A DNA stretch of 26,400 nt from Caldifarciminota bacterium (GTDB lineage Bacteria; WOR-3; Hydrothermia; UBA1063; CAJXJZ01), in the NCBI GenBank assembly GCA_027073945.1, contig JALTEL010000015.1:1-26400 (forward strand), written 5' to 3'. Position 1 is the first letter of the stretch, and each line of letters starts with the position of its first letter. Below the pieces are notes generated by a model. That model saw nothing but the letters and a program-made list of their open reading frames with translations, was not told where the DNA came from and did no database searches. Positions 6,590-14,711 of the stretch are shown piece after piece. Made by a program: the position numbers and the translations under genes.

Positions 6590-7606
6590 ATGAAAGTTAT
6601 GCTTGCAGGTATAGGAGCGTGGGGGAAGAATCATTTGAGAACCCTTTATTCGCTAAAGGGTGTGGATGAATTGGTGGTGGTTGATAAAGACGAAGAAAAA
6701 CTCAAAAAGGCATTGCTTGCTTATCCCAGAATAAAGACCAGTACTGATTTTGATGCATCTCTCAAACAGGTTGACAGCGTTGTTATTGCCACTAATGCAA
6801 AACTGCATTACGAACTTGCAAAAAAATCACTGAGCTTTGGACTGCCGACATTTGTTGAAAAGCCTCTGACACTAACAACAGCGCATGCAAAAGAGCTTGT
6901 GGATATAGCTGATAGGAAATCCATTACACTTATGGTCGGGCATCTTCTGCTCTATCATGAAGGGGCGAAGAAGCTGAAGGACATAATTCAGAGTGGAGAG
7001 CTGGGTAAAGTGTACTATATGTATTTCCAGAGAGTGAATCTGGGCAGAGTGAGAAGAGACGAAAATGTTGTTTTCAGTCTTGCCCCTCATGATGTATCAC
7101 TGGCGCTGTACTTTATTGACAATAAGCCCTTGTCCGTGAAAGCAACGGGTATGGCCTTTGTGCAGAAAGAAAAAGGTATAGAAGATGTTGCGTTTATGGA
7201 TATTATGCTGGCTGATAATATTGCTGTTCATATACATGTATCATGGCTTGACCCCCATAAAGTAAGATTGATAAAAATCGTTGGTACGGAGAAAATGGCT
7301 GTATTTGATGATATGGCGCAGGAAGAGAAGCTCAAGATATATGACAAGGGAATTGACTGGGATTTGTTCGGAGAAAATACGCTCTATGCATCCTCTGTTG
7401 CAGTGAGGTACGGCGATATATATTCACCAAGAATAAAATCATCCGAACCTTTGAAAAATGAACTCGGACATTTTGTCAATTGCGTTGAAAATAATTTGGT
7501 GCCTCTTACGGATGGCAAATCCGCCATTCCTGTTGTGGCTGTCCTTGAAGCGGCGACAATGTCCATGAGACAAAACGGAACAAAAATCCAATTAAAGGAG
7601 CTGTAA
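6590..7606 (+). CDS. Gfo/Idh/MocA-family nucleotide-sugar dehydrogenase (WlbA/WbpB- or GnnA-like)
   Basis: The 338-residue product starts MKVMLAGIGAWGKNHLRTLY. It has the Rossmann GxGxWG (residues 7-12), D32 after the second strand, and the family motif EKP (90-92) in FVEKPLTLT. The APHDVSLAL stretch near residue 167 belongs to the catalytic C-terminal domain. The GxGxWGxNHxR pattern is characteristic of the sugar-acid 3-dehydrogenases that oxidise C3 of a UDP-N-acetylhexosamine or its uronic acid with NAD. I start it at 6590 rather than the in-frame ATG at 6554, because the Rossmann strand begins there and AGGA lies 11 bases upstream. Two bases separate it from the aminotransferase gene, so they act in sequence. 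No UDP-GlcNAc 6-dehydrogenase is in the window, so uronic acid (Wlb/Wbp) and non-oxidised (Gnn) routes are both open. Confidence 0.85.
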   Translation: MKVMLAGIGAWGKNHLRTLYSLKGVDELVVVDKDEEKLKKALLAYPRIKTSTDFDASLKQVDSVVIATNAKLHYELAKKSLSFGLPTFVEKPLTLTTAHAKELVDIADRKSITLMVGHLLLYHEGAKKLKDIIQSGELGKVYYMYFQRVNLGRVRRDENVVFSLAPHDVSLALYFIDNKPLSVKATGMAFVQKEKGIEDVAFMDIMLADNIAVHIHVSWLDPHKVRLIKIVGTEKMAVFDDMAQEEKLKIYDKGIDWDLFGENTLYASSVAVRYGDIYSPRIKSSEPLKNELGHFVNCVENNLVPLTDGKSAIPVVAVLEAATMSMRQNGTKIQLKEL

Positions 7607-7608
7607 GG

Positions 7609-8778
7609 ATGAAAGTTTCTCAACTTGACCCCACAAGGGAATATGCAATGATAAAAGATGAAGTGAACAGAAAGATGATTGAAGTGGCTGCAAGCGGCAG
7701 ATACATACTTGGACCAAATGTGGAAAATCTGGAGGCATCTGTATCGCAATATGAAGGAACTTCTTACGGAGTTGGAGTTGCATCGGGCAGTGATGCGCTG
7801 CTTCTTTCTCTTATGGCAGTTGGCATTTCAAAAGGTGATGGTGTCATAACAACTCCATTTACATTTTTTGCCACTGTTAGTTCTATATACAGGTTGGGTG
7901 GGTTTCCTATTTTTGCCGATATAGAGCCAGATACCTACAACATTTCTCCAGAGTCAATTGAAGAATTGTTGGATAATGCCGAGATGAAAAATGGTGTTGC
8001 ATATGTAAACACAAGGATTGGAAAAATTACAGTGCGCGGGATTCTCCCTGTTCACCTTTTCGGTCAGCCCGCTCGTATGGATAAAATAATGGATATTGCA
8101 GCCCGGTATAACCTCTTTGTTGTTGAGGATGCAGCTCAGGCTATAGGTGCGGAATATGACAGTAGAAGAGTCGGGACTTTCGGACTTGCGTCCATACTTT
8201 CGTTTTTCCCCACAAAAAATCTTGGAACTTACGGGGACGGAGGAATGGTATTAACCAGTGATAAGGAATTGTATGAAAAGCTGAAAATTCTTCGTGTGCA
8301 TGGTTCAAAACCGAAGTACTACCATAAATATATTGGCATCAACAGCAGATTGGATGCTCTGCATGCAGCTATTTTGCTTGTAAAGATAAAGTATCTTGAT
8401 AAATGGATAGAAATGCGTCAGGAGGTCGCCGAGAGGTATCATCGTATCTTTGCTGAATACGGCCTTAATGAGATTGTAACGCTTCCCGTAACTGACAAAC
8501 ATACAACGAGGCATGTGTGGAACCAGTTTGTTATCAGAGTCAAAAAGAGAGATGAGCTTGCAAGATTTTTGAAAGAGCAAGAAATAGGGACTTCTATATA
8601 CTATCCGCTTGGGCTTCATCTGCAGGAATGTTTCGGAGGCCTTAAATATAAAGAGGGAGATTTTCCAGAGGTTGAAAAGGCCAGTCATGAAGTGCTTGCT
8701 TTGCCCATGTATGCGTTTCTCAAAGAAGAGGAACAGAGATACATAGCAAGCAAAATCAAAGAATTTTATGGAGTATAG
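7609..8778 (+). CDS. DegT/DnrJ/EryC1 sugar aminotransferase (WlbC/WbpE- or GnnB-like)
   Basis: The 389-residue product is a full-length PLP-dependent sugar aminotransferase. Visible motifs are VASGSDALLLSL (58-69, phosphate binding), VVEDAAQAIGAEY (171-183, with D174 holding the pyridine nitrogen), and SFFPTKNLGTYGDGG, in which K203 is the Schiff-base lysine. The C-terminal part has the usual SRLDALHAAIL and YYPLGLHLQ segments. The Shine-Dalgarno AAGGAG overlaps the end of the preceding gene. It would use glutamate to aminate the 3-keto sugar made by the upstream dehydrogenase, giving a 3-amino-3-deoxy nucleotide sugar that the next gene acylates. The exact sugar cannot be read from the sequence. 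Confidence 0.9.
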   Translation: MKVSQLDPTREYAMIKDEVNRKMIEVAASGRYILGPNVENLEASVSQYEGTSYGVGVASGSDALLLSLMAVGISKGDGVITTPFTFFATVSSIYRLGGFPIFADIEPDTYNISPESIEELLDNAEMKNGVAYVNTRIGKITVRGILPVHLFGQPARMDKIMDIAARYNLFVVEDAAQAIGAEYDSRRVGTFGLASILSFFPTKNLGTYGDGGMVLTSDKELYEKLKILRVHGSKPKYYHKYIGINSRLDALHAAILLVKIKYLDKWIEMRQEVAERYHRIFAEYGLNEIVTLPVTDKHTTRHVWNQFVIRVKKRDELARFLKEQEIGTSIYYPLGLHLQECFGGLKYKEGDFPEVEKASHEVLALPMYAFLKEEEQRYIASKIKEFYGV

Positions 8779-8791
8779 CAAGGAGGATTAA

Positions 8792-9541
8792 ATGATTGAT
8801 AAAACCGCTGATATCCCCGATGATGTTGTTATAGGACAGAATGTGGTGATAGAAGAGGGCGTAAGGATAGGAGAAGGCACAGTCCTGGGGCACAATGTGG
8901 TGATAAGAAAAGACACCATTATAGGTAAAAATGTTAGAGTTGACGATAACACGGTACTGGGAAAGTTGCCCATGAAAGCGGCAATGTCTGCCGTTACAAA
9001 AGAAAAGGAGCTTAAACCTCTTGTAATCGGAGATAATGTGCTTATAGGCGCCAATGTTGTTGTGTACAGAGGAGCAGTGGTAGGCAGTAATGTATTGCTT
9101 GCCGACCTTTCAAGTGTACGGGAGGATGTTGAGATAGGCGAATTTACAATCGTAGGCAGAGGTGTTACGGTTGAAAATAAGGTCAAAATAGGAAGAAAAT
9201 GTAAACTTGAGACAGAAGCTTATATCACCGCGCTTTCTGTTATTGAAGATTACTGTTTTATAGCTCCGGAAGTAACTTTTACCAATGACAATTTTCTGGG
9301 ACGCACTGAGGAGAGATTTAAATATCATAAAGGGGTAACTGTAAAAAAAGGAGCGAGAATCGGGGCAAACACAACATTTTTGCCGGGAATAACTGTTTTT
9401 GAGGATGCACTTGTTGCAGCCGGTTCTGTTGTCACAAAAGATGTCCCTGCACATAAGATAGTTATGGGAGTGCCTGCAAGGGTTGTAAGAGATGTGCCTG
9501 ATGAGCAACTGCTTGTGAATCAGACTTATTACAGAGAATGA
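8792..9541 (+). CDS. Left-handed beta-helix acyltransferase (WlbB/WbpD-like sugar N-acyltransferase)
   Basis: The 249-residue protein is dominated by hexapeptide repeats ([LIV]-G-x-x-x-x), for example VIGQNVVIEEGVRIGEGT near the start and IGDNVLIGANVVVYRGAVVG mid-protein. It ends with the typical AAGSVVTKDVPAHKIVMGVPARVV of the bacterial hexapeptide acetyltransferases. A loop with YCFIAPEVTFTNDNFLG (about residues 152-168) corresponds to the active-site region of WbpD/PglD-like sugar N-acetyltransferases. It is longer than WbpD (about 190 residues) through an extra N-terminal helix section, so a longer acyl donor or different sugar is possible. A strong AAGGAGG precedes it. As the third gene after dehydrogenase and aminotransferase it most likely acylates the new amino group. 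The product would feed O-antigen, capsule or lipid A. Confidence 0.85.
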   Translation: MIDKTADIPDDVVIGQNVVIEEGVRIGEGTVLGHNVVIRKDTIIGKNVRVDDNTVLGKLPMKAAMSAVTKEKELKPLVIGDNVLIGANVVVYRGAVVGSNVLLADLSSVREDVEIGEFTIVGRGVTVENKVKIGRKCKLETEAYITALSVIEDYCFIAPEVTFTNDNFLGRTEERFKYHKGVTVKKGARIGANTTFLPGITVFEDALVAAGSVVTKDVPAHKIVMGVPARVVRDVPDEQLLVNQTYYRE

Positions 9542-10011
9542 GTTTCAAGAACAGGTTTCTGGAAGGTCTTGCAAGATATATTTACGAGATTATAGAAAAA
9601 CAGGGTAAATTTAGCTTTACAATCCCCGAACCGCTTTTGAGAAACACCATTACTTCTCTGTCAGGATATTATTTGACCTCTACCAAGGTTCAGCTCGAGT
9701 CTGGAAAGTTGATGATAAGCGGAATGAGCTTGATACCTGTAAGTGTGTCTATCTTCGAGCCTGATATAAATAACACGGATAACATCATATCATTTAAAAT
9801 AGCTTACAACAAAAGCCTTTCACCGTTTTTATCCACTTTTTTAAATCCTGCAATATCCAAGAATCCCGGGCTGAGTTTTGCCAATGATACGATTTCAATT
9901 AATATGGATAAAATAAATGATTCGGTTATAAATTCAATCCTTTCAAGATTTGCCCTCAAAAATGTAAAATTTTCATCGGATGGAATATCAATTGAAATTG
10001 CAGACAGGTAA
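9538..10011 (+). CDS. Protein of unknown function, 157 residues, in the sugar/prfB operon
   Basis: I do not recognise this protein. It has no signal peptide, no clear transmembrane helix and no cysteine. An N-terminal amphipathic helix (FLEGLARYIYEIIEKQGKF) is followed by sequence of alternating hydrophobic residues, probably beta-rich, such as SFKIAYNKSLSPFL and NDTISINMDKI, ending with NVKFSSDGISIEIADR. The start ATG overlaps the stop of the acyltransferase gene by 4 bases and its stop overlaps the prfB start by one base, so it is a genuine, translated operon member. Its look (short helix, then strands, repeated 'SF/SI...' patterns) recalls small lipid-binding or envelope-associated domains, but that is only an impression. 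Confidence 0.8.
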   Translation: MSFKNRFLEGLARYIYEIIEKQGKFSFTIPEPLLRNTITSLSGYYLTSTKVQLESGKLMISGMSLIPVSVSIFEPDINNTDNIISFKIAYNKSLSPFLSTFLNPAISKNPGLSFANDTISINMDKINDSVINSILSRFALKNVKFSSDGISIEIADR

Positions 10012-11081
10012 TGGACACAAGATTAGAGGCATTAAAAGAGGAATTTGACAGGCTAAAAAAATTCATAAAGATTAATGAGCTGAAGGCAGAATTAGAGAAG
10101 CTCAGGGAAGAACAAAAGAGCCCTGATAACTGGCATAACCAGGATAAATTAAAAGAGCTCAATCAAAAAATAAAAAAAGATTCAGATATTATCAAGAATT
10201 TTAACTCCACTTCGGAAAAACTCAAGTATCTTGTAGAGCTTGAGGAAATGAAAGAAGAAGGTCCGGATTTTGCCTCAGAATTTGAGAAAGAGCTTGCGGC
10301 CTTGCAGAGAGAAGTGAAGAACTTGAAGATAGAATCAATTCTGTCCGAGCCCGATGATACCAAAAATGCCATTATGTCCATTCATCCCGGTGCAGGTGGG
10401 ACGGAATCTCAGGATTGGGCACAGATGCTTTACAGAATGTATACAAGATGGTTTGAAAGGAAAGGATTCAAATTCAAAGTACTTGTGTATCAGGCTGGAG
10501 ATGAAGCCGGGTTGAAGGATGTAACCGTTTTTGTTGAAGGGTTGTATGCATATGGATATCTCAAGGCTGAACGTGGTGTGCACAGGCTTGTGAGGATTTC
10601 TCCATTTGATGCTGCGAGAAGAAGACATACCTCTTTCGCATCGGTTTTTGTGTCTCCTCAGGTGAACGATGTGCAGATTACTATAAATGAAAAGGATATA
10701 AAAATAGACACTTACAGGTCATCCGGTCCGGGTGGTCAGCACATGCAAAAAAATGACACGGCTGTCAGAATTACACATTTGCCGAGCGGTATTGTTGTTA
10801 CATGTCAGTCGGAACGCTCCCAGTTTCAAAATAAGCAAACGGCATTGAGTGTTCTGCGATCAAAATTGTATGAGCTTGAGAAGGAAAAAGAGAGAGAGAA
10901 GCAGGGAAAGCTGGAAAAGGGAGATATTGCCTGGGGTCATCAGATACGGTCTTACATTATGCACCCTTACAAGATGGTAAAAGACCACAGAACCAATTAT
11001 GAAACGGGTAACGTGGATGCGGTTATGGACGGAGATATAGATGGATTTATCGAAGCTTTCCTCCTGTTAAATGATAAGTAA
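10011..11081 (+). CDS. prfB: Peptide chain release factor 2
   Basis: The 356-residue product is a complete class I release factor: an N-terminal coiled-coil domain (1-105), the anticodon-mimic SPF tripeptide (RISPFDAARRRHTS) that makes it RF2 and reads UGA/UAA, and the peptidyl-hydrolysis loop GPGGQHMQKND with the universal GGQ. The C-terminal YETGNVDAVMDGDIDGFIEAFL is also typical. Many bacterial prfB genes need a +1 frameshift at an in-frame UGA near codon 25. Here the frame is continuous from the ATG at 10011 and no such stop occurs, so there is no frameshift autoregulation. It shares one base with the upstream gene, so it is co-transcribed with the sugar genes. Confidence 0.96.
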   Translation: MDTRLEALKEEFDRLKKFIKINELKAELEKLREEQKSPDNWHNQDKLKELNQKIKKDSDIIKNFNSTSEKLKYLVELEEMKEEGPDFASEFEKELAALQREVKNLKIESILSEPDDTKNAIMSIHPGAGGTESQDWAQMLYRMYTRWFERKGFKFKVLVYQAGDEAGLKDVTVFVEGLYAYGYLKAERGVHRLVRISPFDAARRRHTSFASVFVSPQVNDVQITINEKDIKIDTYRSSGPGGQHMQKNDTAVRITHLPSGIVVTCQSERSQFQNKQTALSVLRSKLYELEKEKEREKQGKLEKGDIAWGHQIRSYIMHPYKMVKDHRTNYETGNVDAVMDGDIDGFIEAFLLLNDK

Positions 11082-11132
11082 TATCCTGTATTATACCCAT
11101 TATTGCGTTTATAAAACATAAGAACGGCAAAT

Positions 11133-11396
11133 TTGTTAAAGTCAGTGTATTTTGATAAAAACCTGGCCAATAGGGTTCTGAATATTCTATACGCTATGAG
11201 TTTTACAAATGCAGAAGAGGACAGAGAAAGAAAAAGGAATATATCTCTTGCTTTTAATAATAAGGGAAATGTGTATCTGATACTTGGTGATTACAGCAAA
11301 TCGTTTTTAATGTTTAAAAAGAGCGTTGAAATTGATGTTGAGCCCTTGTTGAAAGATATAAATAGATTGAAAAAACAGTACAATATCACAATATAG
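11133..11396 (+). pseudogene. Doubtful small TPR ORF or TPR gene remnant
   Basis: This is an 87-codon frame that can only start with TTG, with no Shine-Dalgarno before it and a stop in frame shortly upstream (11112). It contains one convincing tetratricopeptide unit (NKGNVYLILGDYSKSFLMFKKSVEID), preceded by a helix-like stretch that looks like the second half of another. A lone TPR in an isolated frame, without a promoter or ribosome site, suggests the decayed end of a larger TPR gene rather than an active gene. It may still be a small expressed protein like the 83-residue one at 14708. The rest of this 421-bp gap (11082-11502) holds only the promoter before 11503; I see no terminator after prfB. 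Confidence 0.35.
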
Positions 11397-11448
11397 CCGA
11401 TTAATTCGGGTATTATTCATGATAAATTGATTCTTAAAAACAAAGTGT

Positions 11449-11477
11449 TTGACTTATTAGCAGATAGGCGTTATAAT
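11449..11477 (+). promoter_or_regulatory. Strong sigma-70-type promoter
   Basis: TTGACT (11449-11454) and TATAAT (11472-11477) are separated by exactly 17 bp, the best housekeeping promoter match in the window. The start would be near 11484, leaving a 19-base leader with AAGGAGG before the ATG at 11503. It probably drives the TM2-like gene and, through short gaps, the barrel and Ktr genes. Confidence 0.8.
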
Positions 11478-11502
11478 ATAAACATTAAAACAAGGAGGAT
11501 AT

Positions 11503-11820
11503 ATGCAGGAAGAAAAAAATAATGAGGATATGAATCAGGGGAAAGTGGAGAAGCAACCCGAGCAGTCTCCGCAGGCTGCACCAACTGTCAAAGCACCGGA
11601 CCAGAGCAAGGCCATTCTTGTGCTTATACTTAATATCGTATTGCCCGGTGTCGGGACCATAATATATGGAGAGACGACAAGAGGAGTAATCCAGTTGGCG
11701 ATATACATTGCAGGCTTTATCCTGACCTTTATTGTTGTGGGATTTTTCCTTATTGTTGGCGCCTGGATATGGGCATTGGTGGATGGTATAAATTACTACA
11801 AGATTCTGAGTAAAGCATAG
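11503..11820 (+). CDS. Small TM2-like membrane protein
   Basis: The 105-residue product has a charged, Gln/Pro-rich cytoplasmic-looking N-terminus (1-36), a hydrophobic hairpin AILVLILNIVLPGVGTIIYG (37-56), and a long hydrophobic stretch (61-92) ending WALVDGINYYKI. This pattern of a glycine-containing first helix, a short loop, then a second helix ending in W-x-x-x-D resembles the TM2 domain family, whose bacterial members have no settled function. It lacks a signal peptide cleavage site. A strong promoter and Shine-Dalgarno mean it should be well expressed. It is followed after 20 bp by the outer-membrane barrel gene. Confidence 0.75.
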   Translation: MQEEKNNEDMNQGKVEKQPEQSPQAAPTVKAPDQSKAILVLILNIVLPGVGTIIYGETTRGVIQLAIYIAGFILTFIVVGFFLIVGAWIWALVDGINYYKILSKA

Positions 11821-11840
11821 AAAGTAAAAGGAGTTCGGCA

Positions 11841-12644
11841 ATGAAAAAAATATTTGCAGCGGTAATTGTTACATTTTTGTTTACAACCTATCTCTTTGCA
11901 GGGCTTGTAGATGATGTTAATAATACTGCATTAAGTTTTGTAGACGATGGAAGTGCGTTTCTTTCCGCTGGTGTGCTTTCTGCCGCCGGTGCTGAGGGAG
12001 GCCTGCCGCATTTTGATGCAGGACTGGGCATTAATCTGACAACTTTCAGGTTTACGGACCCCGTGCACAAGCAGGAAGTCAAGTTTCCGGGTTTTTTCCC
12101 TGTAGCTTACGGAGCCCTGGGTATATATAACGGGATATCCTTGACGCCGTTAATAAGCGGAGTGGGTTCAATAGACCTTTTGGCCAGAGTTTCACCGTCT
12201 TTGATTAATGATACATTCTTTGTGAAAAAGCCTAATTACATTGCTTTTGGTGCAAAGGTTCAGATACTGAAAGACCAGCTTGTTCCGCCCACACCAGCCA
12301 TATCTTTTACTGTTATGACACATAATGTAAGCGGACTTGACTTTAAGTTTGATACTGTTTACACGAGTTTTAAGCTTGACAACCTTTCCCTGCATGCCGA
12401 TGTGTCAAAAAGTCTGCTGCTCATTGCTCCTTATGCAGGCATCGGTTATGATATGTACAGCCTGACAGGAACTTATCACACCGAGAGTAATGCAAAAGAA
12501 GAAACAATAGCCAAAATCAACGGCAATCATCTGAGGTATTACGGAGGACTGAGGTTCAAAGTGCTGCTCGCAAAGGTTTTTGTTGAAGGAGCTTACATTG
12601 GAAAGAAAACAATTATTTCAATGGGGATAAGTGCTGGCATTTAA
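11841..12644 (+). CDS. Outer-membrane beta-barrel protein of unknown function
   Basis: The 267-residue product has a clear signal peptide, MKKIFAAVIVTFLFTTYLFA, cleaved before G21. The rest alternates polar and hydrophobic residues with many Gly/Tyr/Phe, as in small barrels: GALGIYNGISLTPLISG, SIDLLARVSP, YIAFGAKVQIL, LSLHADVSKSLLLIAPYAGIGYDMYS, LRYYGGLRFKVLLAKVFVEGAYIG, with a final strand TIISMGISAGI. This predicts roughly 10-12 strands. The last residue is Ile rather than the usual aromatic. It is preceded by AAAGGAG and lies 26 bp before ktrB. Its function (porin, structural protein or lipid transport) cannot be decided; it marks the organism as having an outer membrane. Confidence 0.75.
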   Translation: MKKIFAAVIVTFLFTTYLFAGLVDDVNNTALSFVDDGSAFLSAGVLSAAGAEGGLPHFDAGLGINLTTFRFTDPVHKQEVKFPGFFPVAYGALGIYNGISLTPLISGVGSIDLLARVSPSLINDTFFVKKPNYIAFGAKVQILKDQLVPPTPAISFTVMTHNVSGLDFKFDTVYTSFKLDNLSLHADVSKSLLLIAPYAGIGYDMYSLTGTYHTESNAKEETIAKINGNHLRYYGGLRFKVLLAKVFVEGAYIGKKTIISMGISAGI

Positions 12645-12670
12645 GTAACAGTACATAATTAGAAAATTTT

Positions 12671-14020
12671 TTGAAGAAGTTTAATCCTGCGTTAATATTG
12701 GTTTTTGGTTACATAGGGCTTATTCTCACAGGAAGCTTGTTCCTGCTTATTCCCGGGACTCACAGAGGAAATCTGAATTTTACGGATAGTTTCTTTACAT
12801 CGGCCTCTGCTGTTTGTGTTACAGGTCTCATTGTTAAAGATACAGCACATTTTTTCACTCCCCTTGGCAAAGCCATAATATTAGTACTCATTCAAATAGG
12901 TGGTCTGGGTTACATGACCTTTACGACTTTCTTTTTGTTTATTTTTCGTTCAAAAACTTCTCTCAGGTTTAGGGTTCTTGCTTCTCAGAGCTTTCCGGAA
13001 CTCAGTATGGGAAATATCTTCGGATTTATGAAAAGGGTTATTTTCATAACGTTGGTGATAGAGGCTATCGGTACAATGCTGCTCTACACGCAGTTTCGTT
13101 ATGCGTACGGAGCTTCTAAAGCTATCTGGCATGCCGTTTTCAACAGTATATCCGCCTTTTGTAATGCAGGTTTTTCTACCTTTGCAAATAGTTTATCCAA
13201 CTATGTTGACAATCCTGTTGTAGTGTTTACAATTGTACTGCTGATAATAGCGGGAGGGATAGGATTTTATGTCTACATTGATTATTATTATAAGATATTC
13301 AAGAAGGAAAAGAGCAAGGTATCACTTCATACAAAAGCGGTTTTATCCTATACTTTGTGGTTAATAGCCTCAGGGTTTGTTGTTTTCCTACTTCTCGAGT
13401 GGAATGGGGCATTTGCCAGGTTGTCTTTTGGCGGTAAGATGCTTGCTGCATTATTCCAGTCAGTTACACCAAGAACCGCCGGATTTTCAACAATAGACCA
13501 ATCTCTTTTATCTCCTGCAACCATTATTGTTACCAGTCTCTTTATGTTTATAGGAGGTTCCCCCGGAGGTACTGCCGGTGGCATAAAAACCACGACTTTT
13601 TTTGGTGTGTTTCTGTGGCTCAAGAGCTTTATCAGGGGAAGGAAAGATATTATACTCTTTAAGAATAAACTTCCTGAACAGGCTATAAGAAGGGTTTTTG
13701 CCATTTTGTTCTTGTCCATCGGTGTTGTTATTGTTATTATCCTGCTCCTTTCCATCACGGAGGCAAGCGGTATTGTCAGGCATGGGATACTGCCCTATAT
13801 ATTCGAAGTCTTCTCTGCTTTTGGCACGGTGGGCTTATCCAGAGGCTCATTCTCCGCATCTTATGTAAGTTTGTCTTATGACTTTTCTATACTTGGAAAG
13901 TGGCTTATCATATTAACCATGCTTATAGGTAAAGTGGGTGTACTTTCAACGGTATATGCTGTATTGCTGAAGGATAGCATTGATATAAGCTATCCTGAAG
14001 GCAGTTATGTGGTAGGGTAA
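12671..14020 (+). CDS. ktrB: Potassium uptake pore subunit, TrkH/KtrB family
   Basis: The 449-residue polytopic membrane protein has the four imperfect pore-loop repeats of the SKT family: SASAVCVTGL (about 44-53), SISAFCNAGFST (about 158-169), TPRTAGFST (about 269-277) and SAFGTVGLSRG (about 385-395), each with the selectivity glycine. GGSPGGTAGGIKTTTF (about 297-312) is the conserved intramembrane loop that gates flux. The short length and absence of an N-terminal extension favour the KtrB type, driven by Na+ or H+. The start is TTG at 12671 (MKKFNPALILVFGYIGLILTG); no Shine-Dalgarno is evident, so the start is less sure than the identity. One base separates its stop from the ktrA ATG. Confidence 0.93.
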   Translation: MKKFNPALILVFGYIGLILTGSLFLLIPGTHRGNLNFTDSFFTSASAVCVTGLIVKDTAHFFTPLGKAIILVLIQIGGLGYMTFTTFFLFIFRSKTSLRFRVLASQSFPELSMGNIFGFMKRVIFITLVIEAIGTMLLYTQFRYAYGASKAIWHAVFNSISAFCNAGFSTFANSLSNYVDNPVVVFTIVLLIIAGGIGFYVYIDYYYKIFKKEKSKVSLHTKAVLSYTLWLIASGFVVFLLLEWNGAFARLSFGGKMLAALFQSVTPRTAGFSTIDQSLLSPATIIVTSLFMFIGGSPGGTAGGIKTTTFFGVFLWLKSFIRGRKDIILFKNKLPEQAIRRVFAILFLSIGVVIVIILLLSITEASGIVRHGILPYIFEVFSAFGTVGLSRGSFSASYVSLSYDFSILGKWLIILTMLIGKVGVLSTVYAVLLKDSIDISYPEGSYVVG

Positions 14021-14021
14021 T

Positions 14022-14711
14022 ATGCAGTTCTGTGTGATTGGTCTCGGAAGATTTGGAACAGCACTTGCCGTAACCCTGACTAAAAAAGGGCATGAAGTGC
14101 TTGCAATTGAAAAAGATGAAGCGAGGGCTCAATCACTTGAAGATAAAATAGGTCAGATTATGATTTTTGATTCCACCAATGAAGCGGCAATGCGAAGGGT
14201 CGGCCTCTCTGAATTTGATTGGGTTGTTGTTGCCATGAGTTCAGACCTTGAGGCCTCTATACTCACCACAATGATAGTGAAGAATGCGGGTGCAAAAAAG
14301 GTGTGTGCCAAGGCTTTTACCGATATCCATGCAAACATTCTCAAAAAATTGGGCGTTGATAAAGTGGTATTCCCGGAATCTGAAATGGGGGAGAATCTTG
14401 CCGAGATACTTTCTTCCACATCAATTTTTCATTTTATTGAATTATCAGAGGAATATTCCATTGTTGAAATTTCGTCCCCATCTTTTTTCTGGGATAAAAG
14501 TCTGCAGGAAACGGATGCAAGGAGAAAATACGGCATAAACATAATAGCTGTCAAGCGGAAAGAGCCTTTTCAAAAGGATAAGTCAGGAACTTTTGACTAT
14601 AAAGAGAATCTTATTATATCTCCGAGGTTTGATTTTATGATAAAAGAAGGAGACATTCTTGTTGCACTTGGCAGGAAAGATGATATCGCAAAACTGGGGA
14701 AGAAACGTTGA
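14022..14711 (+). CDS. ktrA: Potassium uptake regulatory subunit, TrkA/KtrA (RCK)
   Basis: The 229-residue cytosolic protein starts with the RCK N-terminal Rossmann signature VIGLGRFGTALAVTL (G7, G9, G12) and an acidic E30 after strand two, which binds ATP/ADP or NAD(H). The first domain continues to about residue 135 with VVVAMSSDLEASIL and the FPESEMGENLAEIL segment. A TrkA-C ligand-binding domain fills 140-225, ending GDILVALGRKDDIAKL. A single RCK unit of about 220 residues is the KtrA form, which assembles as an octameric ring under the KtrB dimer. It directly follows ktrB, so the pair forms a complete K+ importer. Confidence 0.93.
   Translation: MQFCVIGLGRFGTALAVTLTKKGHEVLAIEKDEARAQSLEDKIGQIMIFDSTNEAAMRRVGLSEFDWVVVAMSSDLEASILTTMIVKNAGAKKVCAKAFTDIHANILKKLGVDKVVFPESEMGENLAEILSSTSIFHFIELSEEYSIVEISSPSFFWDKSLQETDARRKYGINIIAVKRKEPFQKDKSGTFDYKENLIISPRFDFMIKEGDILVALGRKDDIAKLGKKR

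Noticed and set aside
6389..6634. 81-codon minus-strand ORF across the divergent intergenic region
   Set aside because: It would overlap the dehydrogenase start and the promoters; the competing 45-codon frame (6349-6486) has a convincing helix, CXXC motif and stop/start overlap.
8305..8781. 158-codon minus-strand ORF opposite the aminotransferase
   Set aside because: Composition is that of an antisense frame, and the plus-strand gene is unambiguous through K203 and flanking motifs.
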